Source: an uncultured Bacteroides sp. | Lineage (GTDB): Bacteria; Bacteroidota; Bacteroidia; Chitinophagales; Chitinophagaceae | Direction: 5' to 3' | Assembly: GCA_902168085.1 (NCBI GenBank) | Contig: CABHOP010000056.1 | Location: 1-64,000 of the forward strand | Length of the DNA stretch: 64,000 nt | Shown here: piece after piece, positions 53,123 through 60,302 of the stretch | Position numbering within the stretch: position 1 is the stretch's first letter | How the letters are laid out: every line of letters begins with the position of its first letter | Position numbers and translations under genes: made by a program | Notes under the pieces: model-generated | Told to the model about the DNA's origin: nothing | Databases searched by the model: none | Seen by the model: the letters and a program-made list of their open reading frames with translations, nothing else

Positions 53123-53130
53123 TAAATTTG
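53123..53130 (+). promoter_or_regulatory. TAnnTTTG promoter box directly before marC
   Basis: TAAATTTG ends 5 nt before the marC ATG at 53136, which would place the transcript start at or very near the start codon (a leaderless or near-leaderless message). Confidence 0.45.
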
Positions 53131-53135
53131 TAAGC

Positions 53136-53714
53136 ATGGGGGGTAATAGTTTTGATTTTTCTGAAATATTTACGGTTTCGTTCACGCTGTTTGCGGTGAT
53201 AGACATCCTTGGGTCGATACCTTTGTTGCTGTCCCTGCGCAAAAAGATGGGTGATATCAGCGCGCTACAGGCCACATTGATTTCGGGCGCATTGATGTTG
53301 TTATTCTTCTTTGTAGGTGAGCAAGTGCTCAACTTTATGGGGCTTGATATTCACTCATTTGCTATTGCGGGTTCTATCGTGATATTCATCCTAGGCCTTG
53401 AGATGGTATTAGGCTTGGAGATATTCCGACCGGATAAGGATAGCAAATCGGGCAATGTGGTGCCTATTGCCTTCCCCATCATAGCCGGTTCGGGCACGCT
53501 AACGACCGTAATGTCTATGAAAGCCAGCTTTAGCGCCTATAATATTCTTGCTGCTATATTTATCAACCTGATATTCGTTTACATCACTTTGCGCTCCCTC
53601 AACCTGATAGAAAGGGTGCTGGGCCCTTCGGGTATATTGGTAGTGCGTAAATTCTTTGGTGTGATACTGCTAGCGATAGCGGTAAAGATATTTAGGAATA
53701 ATGTGGGGGTATAA
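53136..53714 (+). CDS. MarC family membrane protein
   Basis: A 192-residue membrane protein with about six helices, typical of MarC: F-T-V-S-F-T-L-F-A-V-I-D-I-L-G-S-I-P near the start, then I-A-G-S-I-V-I-F-I-L-G-L-E-M-V-L-G and P-I-A-F-P-I-I-A-G-S-G-T-L-T-T. The function of MarC proteins is unknown; the name comes from a multiple-antibiotic-resistance locus where no transport role was confirmed. It has its own promoter box and may be followed by the small membrane protein gene 101 nt downstream. Confidence 0.88.
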   Translation: MGGNSFDFSEIFTVSFTLFAVIDILGSIPLLLSLRKKMGDISALQATLISGALMLLFFFVGEQVLNFMGLDIHSFAIAGSIVIFILGLEMVLGLEIFRPDKDSKSGNVVPIAFPIIAGSGTLTTVMSMKASFSAYNILAAIFINLIFVYITLRSLNLIERVLGPSGILVVRKFFGVILLAIAVKIFRNNVGV

Positions 53715-53769
53715 CGAAGTGCTATAGTGTTATCGGCTTGTTATTTTTCCCTGATCTATTTTTATGTCC

Positions 53770-53811
53770 TTTCATGCGCTATAGATTCGCAATCTGAACT
53801 ATAGCATGAAA
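53770..53811 (+). promoter_or_regulatory. imperfect hairpin before a membrane protein gene
   Basis: TTTCAT (53770-53775) pairs with ATGAAA (53806-53811), and CTATAG (53779-53784) pairs with CTATAG (53799-53804) across a two-base bulge. The hairpin ends 4 nt before the ATG at 53816, where it could cover the translation start. It has no T-run, so it is not an ordinary terminator. Confidence 0.4.
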
Positions 53812-53815
53812 ACTA

Positions 53816-54163
53816 ATGAACACACGCTTCCTTAAATACGCAGAAGTTTTCTGGTCGCTCAGGCTCATGTTTCGGCATTACACCGCCTTTCTCACTTTCG
53901 ATAAAGCGAAGATCAAACGTTGGCGGCAATACATAACCCTGTACAGGGCATTGCTGCTGTGCACGCTGGTTCCCGGTATTATCATTTCCCTGTTCAGCCG
54001 CGAATTCCGTAATATGTTTGTGATGGCATGGGGTGGGTTTGCAGCACTTACTTACCTCGTAGAGAGTGCTTTATTTATCTTCCAGTTTACCCGTAAAGAA
54101 AACTTTTATGTTGAGCTAATAATGCTGCCATTAACGGTAGCGGGGCTTATGATCTTGTTTTAA
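53816..54163 (+). CDS. small membrane protein, function unknown
   Basis: A 115-residue protein with a basic N-terminal half and two or three hydrophobic helices (about 44-60, 68-87 and 100-115). No family was recognised. It has the same direction as marC and a folded region just before its start codon. Confidence 0.6.
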   Translation: MNTRFLKYAEVFWSLRLMFRHYTAFLTFDKAKIKRWRQYITLYRALLLCTLVPGIIISLFSREFRNMFVMAWGGFAALTYLVESALFIFQFTRKENFYVELIMLPLTVAGLMILF

Positions 54164-54170
54164 CTACTGC

Positions 54171-56021
54171 TTAGTTTAGCCGTTTGAGCATGATATAATA
54201 AATGAATGCATTGCGGTCTTCATTTTTTGCAGGCCAGGCATCGTCATTGGTATGCGCGATGCTGAATGTAGCATTGCTGCCAGTTGTGTTATTCCAGTCA
54301 AATGTAGCAATGGTTCGGCCCGGTGTGGTGTACATCCTGGCCATTTTTTGCCCGTTCAGAAATATATCGAGAGTGGGGTAGGCATCTTTAGCAATAGTGC
54401 CCCTTGCGCATACAATCGCCCTGTATTTACCTTCAGGCATAGCTTTGGGTTTAAATTTTATATTGCCTCCCCAAAGTGCTACCACGTCGGTTCCCGGAGT
54501 ATAAGTACCATTGCCACTGTCAAAATCTTGTGGCAAAATGTAAGTGATACCTAAACCTGTATCAGATTTTGATAGATATAATTCAGCCCAGGCATCGTAA
54601 TATTCAGCATTCGATACGCGTACATAATTAGTTTCCAGCAAATGTCTTTTGTCGTCGCTCAGCTGATTGTCGTGATGGCCACCTATTATCCAGAATGCTT
54701 TTGTGTTATAAAGTGAAGTGCCCGGTGTAAGAATAGAATCTACGAGGTCGTTTTTTGAGCCTGGTATAATATTGGGTGCAGCACCATTTTTTTTGAAATA
54801 ATATTGTTGCTGAATGTAGGATACTTCATCTATTATGGGGAGGTTGTCAGGGTTGTTTGCGCATACATAACCAACCATTTCCCGGAACTGTGATTTGCTA
54901 ACTCGCGTATAGTAAGCTTTGACCATTCCGATGTCCACTACCGATAGCAATACAAAAACAATAACGGTAATAATCCGCGCGGCGCTATTCTTAATAAGCA
55001 AAAGGCCATAAGCTATGGCAATAATGAGTGCAGGAAGTACAATCATGGTGTAACGTCCATATAGCATAGGCACAGCTGTAAGCGAACGTAGGTAAGGCAG
55101 AAGGTATGAAATGATTATCCAAAGTGTAAAGACGATGAAGCTAAGTGTTAAAGGGTCTTTTTTTACATTTTTAAAAGAAGCCCCGTTGTTATAAACACTC
55201 AGCACATAAGCTACTAATGCAATGAAGAGTATGGGCATCAACAGGTTGGCATAGCCAAAATATTCATTGAAATATTCAAACATGAAACTGTCAGGAGCCA
55301 GTGGTATCCAGCTGGATTTAACCTCTGTTACAGATGAAAGGAACGGAACCCATGGCAGGAAGCCTACTACTACGATAACTGCACTCAGCAGGAAACGTTT
55401 TATGAAAACTGCACGTTGCTCTTTCTCTTCTGCAAGGAAAAATAGAATGCCTATTACCACTTGCGAAAGGATCACAAATACAGCGTAATAGTGGCAATAA
55501 AGCAACAATAATGTATAAATACCATAGAATATACTGTGCGATAGTTTTAATGTTTTTAGAAGCCTGATAAAAAATAGGAACGACAAAGTCACAAACAGGA
55601 AGGCCAGCATATAGTTGCGGGCTTCCTGTGAGAAATAGATGTTATAATAGTTTACAGTAGTTATGAGTGCTGCTATCAGGCCCAACTTATTATTCAGTAT
55701 TTCACGGCCCAGCAGAAAAATAGCCCATACCGATAATACGCCTGCTATAGCAGATGGAATCCTTGCAAGTAGGCTGTTATAGCCGATAGTTGAAAATATG
55801 GCTTTTAATAACGTGTAATGCAATGGCGGATGTACGTCGGCCCCGATAATGCTCCAGTAATCTTTCCATGAAATAGTAGGGTCAGCAAACAGCATGGTGT
55901 GCATTTCATCCAGCCACAGGCTTTGATAATCTAAATGCCAAAACCGGGTGAATGCCGCAGTAATGAGCAGGATAGCAATATATAGTATCGTTTTCTTATC
56001 GATAGTTTTATTCTGGTCCAT
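54171..56021 (-). CDS. GT39/ArnT-like membrane glycosyltransferase
   Basis: A 616-residue multi-pass membrane protein of the PMT/ArnT (GT-C) superfamily, which transfers sugars from lipid carriers on the periplasmic side. About eleven helices cover residues 10-400. The first loop has the Asp-Glu catalytic site (L-D-E-M-H), followed by D-V-H-P-P-L-H-Y-T-L-L-K and L-A-R-I-P-S-A. The C-terminal ~190 residues are soluble and contain a beta-rich domain that may bind sugar. The Met at 56021 was chosen; the longer frame to 56117 runs through a terminator-like hairpin. Donor and acceptor are unknown. Confidence 0.8.
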   Translation of the reverse strand: MDQNKTIDKKTILYIAILLITAAFTRFWHLDYQSLWLDEMHTMLFADPTISWKDYWSIIGADVHPPLHYTLLKAIFSTIGYNSLLARIPSAIAGVLSVWAIFLLGREILNNKLGLIAALITTVNYYNIYFSQEARNYMLAFLFVTLSFLFFIRLLKTLKLSHSIFYGIYTLLLLYCHYYAVFVILSQVVIGILFFLAEEKEQRAVFIKRFLLSAVIVVVGFLPWVPFLSSVTEVKSSWIPLAPDSFMFEYFNEYFGYANLLMPILFIALVAYVLSVYNNGASFKNVKKDPLTLSFIVFTLWIIISYLLPYLRSLTAVPMLYGRYTMIVLPALIIAIAYGLLLIKNSAARIITVIVFVLLSVVDIGMVKAYYTRVSKSQFREMVGYVCANNPDNLPIIDEVSYIQQQYYFKKNGAAPNIIPGSKNDLVDSILTPGTSLYNTKAFWIIGGHHDNQLSDDKRHLLETNYVRVSNAEYYDAWAELYLSKSDTGLGITYILPQDFDSGNGTYTPGTDVVALWGGNIKFKPKAMPEGKYRAIVCARGTIAKDAYPTLDIFLNGQKMARMYTTPGRTIATFDWNNTTGSNATFSIAHTNDDAWPAKNEDRNAFIYYIMLKRLN

Positions 56022-56042
56022 GTGGACGTAAAAATAATAATA

Positions 56043-56076
56043 CAAAAGCATCATACGAATTTGTGTGATGCTTTTG
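56043..56076 (-). terminator. terminator-like hairpin upstream of the GT39 gene
   Basis: An eleven-pair stem (CAAAAGCATCA 56043-56053 with TGATGCTTTTG 56066-56076), extended by weaker pairs, is followed on the minus strand by TATTATTATTTTTA. It lies 22 nt upstream of the GT39 start, and 5' of it a weak stem (GTGGTT 56080-56085 with AACCAC 56112-56117) can be drawn. Confidence 0.6.
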
Positions 56077-56147
56077 TTAGTGGTTCCAATAGTATTTAGT
56101 TCTCCGCGGCAAACCACCGGGTACTTCTGTATCTTTTCCTTAGAATG

Positions 56148-56176
56148 ACAGAGCCGGGCAATTAGCCCGGCTCTGT
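56148..56176 (-). terminator. hairpin after the M13 peptidase gene
   Basis: A twelve-pair GC-rich stem (ACAGAGCCGGGC 56148-56159 with GCCCGGCTCTGT 56165-56176) and five-base loop lie 23 nt past the M13 peptidase stop. No long T-run follows. Confidence 0.7.
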
Positions 56177-56198
56177 TTACATATAATGATAATCTTGA

Positions 56199-58253
56199 TT
56201 ACCAAACTTTAGCCCTTTCGTTTTCAGAACGATACATTTTATCACCCGGTTTTACATCGAATGCCTGGTAGAATTCGGGCATGTTGCTTAGCGGGCCATT
56301 ACAACGCCATAAGTTTGGAGAGTGCGGGTCTGTAATGATGCGTGATGCCGCTTCTTCAGGTGTAGTATTGGCGCGCCACACCTGTGCCCAGCTCAGGAAG
56401 AAACGTTGGTCGGGAGTAAAGCCATCTATCTTTTCATTGCTTTGCCCTTGTTTCGTTTTCTTAAAGGCTTCGTATGCTATAGCAAGGCCGCCAAGGTCTG
56501 CCAGGTTTTCACCCAGTGTCAGCTGACCGTTTACATGCACGCTATCCAGTATCATATAGTTGTTGAATTGTGTTACAACAACATTTGTTTTCTCTGTGAA
56601 TTTCTTGGCATCTTCAGGTGTCCACCAGTCGTGCAGGTTACCATCAGCATCATACTGGCGGCCCTGGTCGTCGAAACCGTGTGTCATTTCGTGGCCTATT
56701 ACGCCACCTATACCACCGTAGTTCACCGCATCATCAGCTTCCATATCGAAGAAAGGATATTGCAGGATGCCTGCTGGGAATACGATTTCGTTGAAAGCTG
56801 GGTTATAATATGCATTCACCGTAGGTGGTGTCATCTGCCATTCTGTTTTATCTACAGGTTTGCCCAGTTTGCTCACCATGTAATCATATTCGAAAGCTGA
56901 TGCCGCCATGATGTTTTTTACATAGTCATTGCCTTTTATTTCCAGCTTACCATAATCCCTCCATTTGTCAGGGTAGCCAATTTTCCTGATGAAAGTATTC
57001 AGCTTAGCTTGTGCTTTTTGCTTGGTCACGTCGCTCATCCAGTCCAGGCGGTTGATGCGGTCGCTGTAGGTTTTCTGCAGGTTGTCCAGCAGTTCCAGCA
57101 TACGCTTTTTAGCCTCCGGTTTGAAGTGCTTTTCAACATACATCTGGCCCAGCAGTTCGCCTACAGAACCATCTACCACTGCCAGTACTCGTTTCCAGCG
57201 TGGTTTCTGCTCTTTCTGGCCACGTACTACTTTGCCGTAGAAGTCGAAACGTGTGTTATCGAAATTGCTGCTCAGGTACGGAGCCATATCGTTTACCGTA
57301 TGGAATTTCAGGTATTTCTTCCATACATCTATCGGTGTAGCTTTCAGTTGTTTGCTTACTTCTACAAAGAACTTAGGCGTACCAACGATAGCTGAATCCT
57401 GTCCGTTCAGTTTCAGGTTTTGAAACAGTACTTTCCAGTCCATGCCCGGAGTCAGTTTGTTCAGTCCGTCCAGGTTGTATTTGTTATACAGTTTGTATGG
57501 GTCGCGCATATCTACACGCGTCATAGAAGCGCCGGCCAGTGATGTTTCCAGTTTGTAAACATCAGCCGCATCTTTCTTAGCCGTAGTGCTGTCACCATTT
57601 ATCAGGGTGAACATTTTTACCAGGTACTGCTGGTAAGCATCGCGTATTTTAGCAGTGCGCTCGTCTTTGTTGAAATAATAATCGCGGTCGGGCATACCCA
57701 GGCCACCCTGGAAGAATTGGCTAATCTGCTTGGTCACGTTCTTATCATCGGGCGATACGTAAAAACCAAACAGTTGACCGATGCCTTGTGTCTGCATCAG
57801 TGCTACCTCGTTCATCAGGCTATTGGCATCTGTAATGCCATCTATGCGCTTCAGCACATCGTTTAGCGGTGCAATGCCTGCTTTATCTATAGCGGCACTA
57901 TCCATACCACTGCGATACAAGTCGCCTACTTTCTGGTCTGCAGAGCCGGCTTTTGCGTTTTTATTAGCAGCAGCGGCATCCAGCAATTTGTGCAGGGCTT
58001 TGAAGTTGTTTTCCTGCAGCTCGTTAAAGCTGCCCCAGCGTGTTTCTGTGCCGGGAATAGGGTTGTTTTTCAACCATGTGCCATTGGCATACATAAAGAA
58101 GTCGTCGCCCGGACGTATGGTGGTATCCATATTAGCCGGGTCTAAAAGCTTGCGCGATGCAGCCGTAGTGCCTTCGCTTTTATTGCCTGCATCCTTGCAA
58201 GATGCCATAGCTATAATAGCAGCACCTGCCAGCAGTGAATGCTTCCAATTCAT
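56199..58253 (-). CDS. M13 (neprilysin-like) metallopeptidase lipoprotein
   Basis: A 684-residue zinc peptidase of the M13 family. It starts with a lipoprotein signal peptide (I-I-A-M-A-S-C, lipobox Cys about residue 19), so it is probably anchored in an outer membrane leaflet or the periplasm. The zinc-binding H-E-M-T-H in V-I-G-H-E-M-T-H-G-F-D-D, the third ligand in G-E-N-L-A-D-L-G-G and the N-A-Y-Y-N-P substrate block are present. M13 enzymes cut oligopeptides. It has a hairpin behind it and a promoter box 27 nt in front. Confidence 0.92.
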   Translation of the reverse strand: MNWKHSLLAGAAIIAMASCKDAGNKSEGTTAASRKLLDPANMDTTIRPGDDFFMYANGTWLKNNPIPGTETRWGSFNELQENNFKALHKLLDAAAANKNAKAGSADQKVGDLYRSGMDSAAIDKAGIAPLNDVLKRIDGITDANSLMNEVALMQTQGIGQLFGFYVSPDDKNVTKQISQFFQGGLGMPDRDYYFNKDERTAKIRDAYQQYLVKMFTLINGDSTTAKKDAADVYKLETSLAGASMTRVDMRDPYKLYNKYNLDGLNKLTPGMDWKVLFQNLKLNGQDSAIVGTPKFFVEVSKQLKATPIDVWKKYLKFHTVNDMAPYLSSNFDNTRFDFYGKVVRGQKEQKPRWKRVLAVVDGSVGELLGQMYVEKHFKPEAKKRMLELLDNLQKTYSDRINRLDWMSDVTKQKAQAKLNTFIRKIGYPDKWRDYGKLEIKGNDYVKNIMAASAFEYDYMVSKLGKPVDKTEWQMTPPTVNAYYNPAFNEIVFPAGILQYPFFDMEADDAVNYGGIGGVIGHEMTHGFDDQGRQYDADGNLHDWWTPEDAKKFTEKTNVVVTQFNNYMILDSVHVNGQLTLGENLADLGGLAIAYEAFKKTKQGQSNEKIDGFTPDQRFFLSWAQVWRANTTPEEAASRIITDPHSPNLWRCNGPLSNMPEFYQAFDVKPGDKMYRSENERAKVW

Positions 58254-58280
58254 TTTGCGTATGTTTTTTTATTAAGGAAC

Positions 58281-58288
58281 CAAATGTA
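58281..58288 (-). promoter_or_regulatory. TAnnTTTG promoter box, M13 peptidase
   Basis: Minus-strand TACATTTG (plus-strand CAAATGTA) lies 27 nt upstream of the start codon at 58253. Confidence 0.55.
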
Positions 58289-58358
58289 CAAATATTAGGC
58301 ACCCGTGCATAGTATATAGAAAACAATGCATGGGTGAAAAATCGGGGGAAAATATCGC

Positions 58359-59003
58359 TTAGGCTATTTTGCGCTTATCACGGCGCACATGTTTTACTTC
58401 TATTATACCGGGGAAAAGATACACTTTACCATTATTCAGGTTCTTGCATTTGCTGCGGGTGCGGCGGTGCTCTAGTATCTCATATATACAACCATCTTCA
58501 GCCTCAAACCAATGGCCTTCGCTCAGCTCATCTACCAGGTAGTAGCCCGGCTTTTGTTCATCGTAACGGCGCAATGCTTTATACAGCCCGGGATCGGAGC
58601 AGGTACTGGCTGCCGGGTTTTGCAGGTAAGCAATAATTGCTTTCTCTACATCGGCTGGAAAAATGTTCTTTCCAATAAATGGTATCAGTACATGCCTGAA
58701 CTGCGTTTTCCATTCCTTGCCATGCGGCGGTGCCGAATGTTTAAAATGATGGTACGTAAGCAGGTGTGCCAGCTCGTGCAGCAATGTTATCAGGAAGCTG
58801 TACGGGTTGAGGTTGATGTTGACCGTGATGCGATGATACGGTTCATCTCTGGTAGGGTTGCGATAATCGCCCAATACCGATTTGCGTTCACGTGTCAGCG
58901 TTAGGTGGATACTATGGCTTTGAAAATAAGGAGCCACCAGATCGAATGTGCGTGGAGGGATGAACTGGTTTAATAGGTAGATAGAAGTTTCCTGCTTTTT
59001 CAT
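58359..59003 (-). CDS. SprT-like zinc protease-fold protein
   Basis: A 214-residue protein with a SprT-like domain. The zinc-binding H-E-L-A-H helix is followed by L-L-T-Y-H-H-F and then H-G-K-E-W, which gives the third His of the family. The C-terminal ~70 residues contain short strands and one Cys pair region (S-T-C, S-K-C) that may be a degenerate zinc ribbon. SprT-like proteins include the DNA-protein crosslink protease SPRTN; whether this one has that activity is unknown. It is the last gene of a four-gene operon, starting 1 nt after the stop of the preceding gene. Confidence 0.8.
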   Translation of the reverse strand: MKKQETSIYLLNQFIPPRTFDLVAPYFQSHSIHLTLTRERKSVLGDYRNPTRDEPYHRITVNINLNPYSFLITLLHELAHLLTYHHFKHSAPPHGKEWKTQFRHVLIPFIGKNIFPADVEKAIIAYLQNPAASTCSDPGLYKALRRYDEQKPGYYLVDELSEGHWFEAEDGCIYEILEHRRTRSKCKNLNNGKVYLFPGIIEVKHVRRDKRKIA

Positions 59004-59004
59004 A

Positions 59005-59379
59005 TCATTTTGCCCTTACAATTTTTGACAGCATAATGGTTTCTATGGCCGAATACACGACATAGATACCTAATAAAACAAAAATGGTTGGTTTGTGAAC
59101 GTTGGGCTTGTTTATCATCACATATGCGACGATGCTTATCAAACAGATGAACAATTTAAGGAAAGTTGCGGAATGCACACCGGTAATAAACGCTTGTGTA
59201 CGGTTATTTACCTGTTTGCTAACTAAAAAATAACTTATCAATGACAATGCCAGCATGATGATGTTGCCACCCATCAGCACCGGAAAACGGAAATCGGGCG
59301 CTGCACTGCGCATAAACAGGAAAATGCCTGTAAGCGCTACAAATGCAATAATCAAAGATAATATATAGGTTTTCTTCAT
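59005..59379 (-). CDS. four-helix membrane protein, function unknown
   Basis: A 124-residue protein with about four membrane helices (7-25, 36-55, 70-89, 99-117). The ATG at 59379 overlaps the stop of the AtpZ-like gene (ATGA), which is why it was preferred to the longer frame. No motif was recognised. In some Bacteroidota such a gene lies between AtpZ/AtpI and atpB, but atpB is not adjacent here. Confidence 0.65.
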   Translation of the reverse strand: MKKTYILSLIIAFVALTGIFLFMRSAAPDFRFPVLMGGNIIMLALSLISYFLVSKQVNNRTQAFITGVHSATFLKLFICLISIVAYVMINKPNVHKPTIFVLLGIYVVYSAIETIMLSKIVRAK

Positions 59380-59591
59380 TTCTTTGGTCTGTTTAGTTCT
59401 TTTATCAGCTGCCATAGCGATATACCCAGTGCCAGCAAGGGCAAAGTGACCACGAATACCGGAAATTTCCAGCCTGTCTTCTGGTCCAGCTTATAACCGC
59501 CGAAAGCTGCTGCCAGCAGCAGTACCATCCATTGCGTGCCCAGCCCTACATAGCGCATCATATTCCTGTTGCTGTCGTTTCCTGTTGTCAT
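59376..59591 (-). CDS. AtpZ/AtpI-like membrane protein
   Basis: A 71-residue protein with two helices and the AtpZ/AtpI layout: Y-V-G-L-G-T-Q-W, a first helix M-V-L-L-L-A-A-A-F-G-G, the Y-K-L-D-Q-K-T-G-W-K-F-P loop and a second helix ending L-I-K-E-L-N. In other bacteria these proteins help assemble the F1Fo ATP synthase rotor or act as a cation channel. It overlaps both neighbours by 4 nt. Unusually, no ATP synthase gene follows. Confidence 0.78.
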   Translation of the reverse strand: MTTGNDSNRNMMRYVGLGTQWMVLLLAAAFGGYKLDQKTGWKFPVFVVTLPLLALGISLWQLIKELNRPKK

Positions 59592-60064
59592 GGCGTACGT
59601 GTTTTTTGTTTCAGGGGTTGTAATGCACCTTTCTTTATCTCTTCGTTCATAGGTACCAGGTTGTTCATGGCTTCCTGGTTCACCTTTTTCATGTCCAGCA
59701 TTTTGGTATCCCGTTTCACGGCTACCTCACCGGTTATCACATTTTGCAGGTTGGCGTTAAACTTTTGCTGTGCCGATACCAGGTCTGAAAGGGAATCAAC
59801 TGTTTGCTTCAGCCGGATGACCTGCCTGCGCGATGTATTATTCGCGTATCCCGGTATATAATATTTAAGCGGGGTTATCAGCAATACAGCTACTGTTATA
59901 GCTGCCACCATTACAAACAGGCTGCTGAGCACAATGTACAGTTTGCGCATGGTAAGCTTGAAGGATGCTACCTCCTGCAACGATTCGTCGTCTATGAATA
60001 CCAGCCTGTAATCGGTATTCAGCCGCCGAAAGATATGTCTGCGTCTTGCAGGTTTTTTCTTCAT
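59588..60064 (-). CDS. membrane-anchored coiled-coil protein, M23-like N-terminus
   Basis: A 158-residue protein. The first part (R-R-H-I-F-R-R-L-N-T-D-Y-R-L and D-D-E-S-L-Q-E-V-A-S-F) resembles the cytoplasmic head of Bacteroidota M23 peptidases. One membrane helix (about 43-63) follows, then a coiled coil (about 75-115). The peptidase domain found in those relatives is missing; the protein ends with a basic tail. It may therefore be an envelope partner protein. The start at 60064 (M-K-K-K) was chosen over a Met nine codons earlier. First gene of the four-gene operon ending at 58359. Confidence 0.7.
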   Translation of the reverse strand: MKKKPARRRHIFRRLNTDYRLVFIDDESLQEVASFKLTMRKLYIVLSSLFVMVAAITVAVLLITPLKYYIPGYANNTSRRQVIRLKQTVDSLSDLVSAQQKFNANLQNVITGEVAVKRDTKMLDMKKVNQEAMNNLVPMNEEIKKGALQPLKQKTRTP

Positions 60065-60302
60065 ATACACCCTCCCCAAACGGGATTGCAATTTACTGTA
60101 TAAGTAAACAATCGGGCAGTTTTTTCCTTTGAAGCCAGGATGATGTAAAAATATCTGTTAATGTTTTGTTCTAATATGAAGTTGAAGAGATATAACAGAC
60201 AACTGCTAATGTGTTTTTTTCTATTTTTGAGAGATTGCGGGAGTAGGTGCGCGGGGTTTCTCCAGTACGCATACTATTTTTCGCATTATACAGTTATAAT
60301 AG

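Noticed and set aside
56077-56147. Possible tRNA gene
   Set aside because: No cloverleaf, T-loop or anticodon arm can be drawn; only a weak six-pair stem is present.
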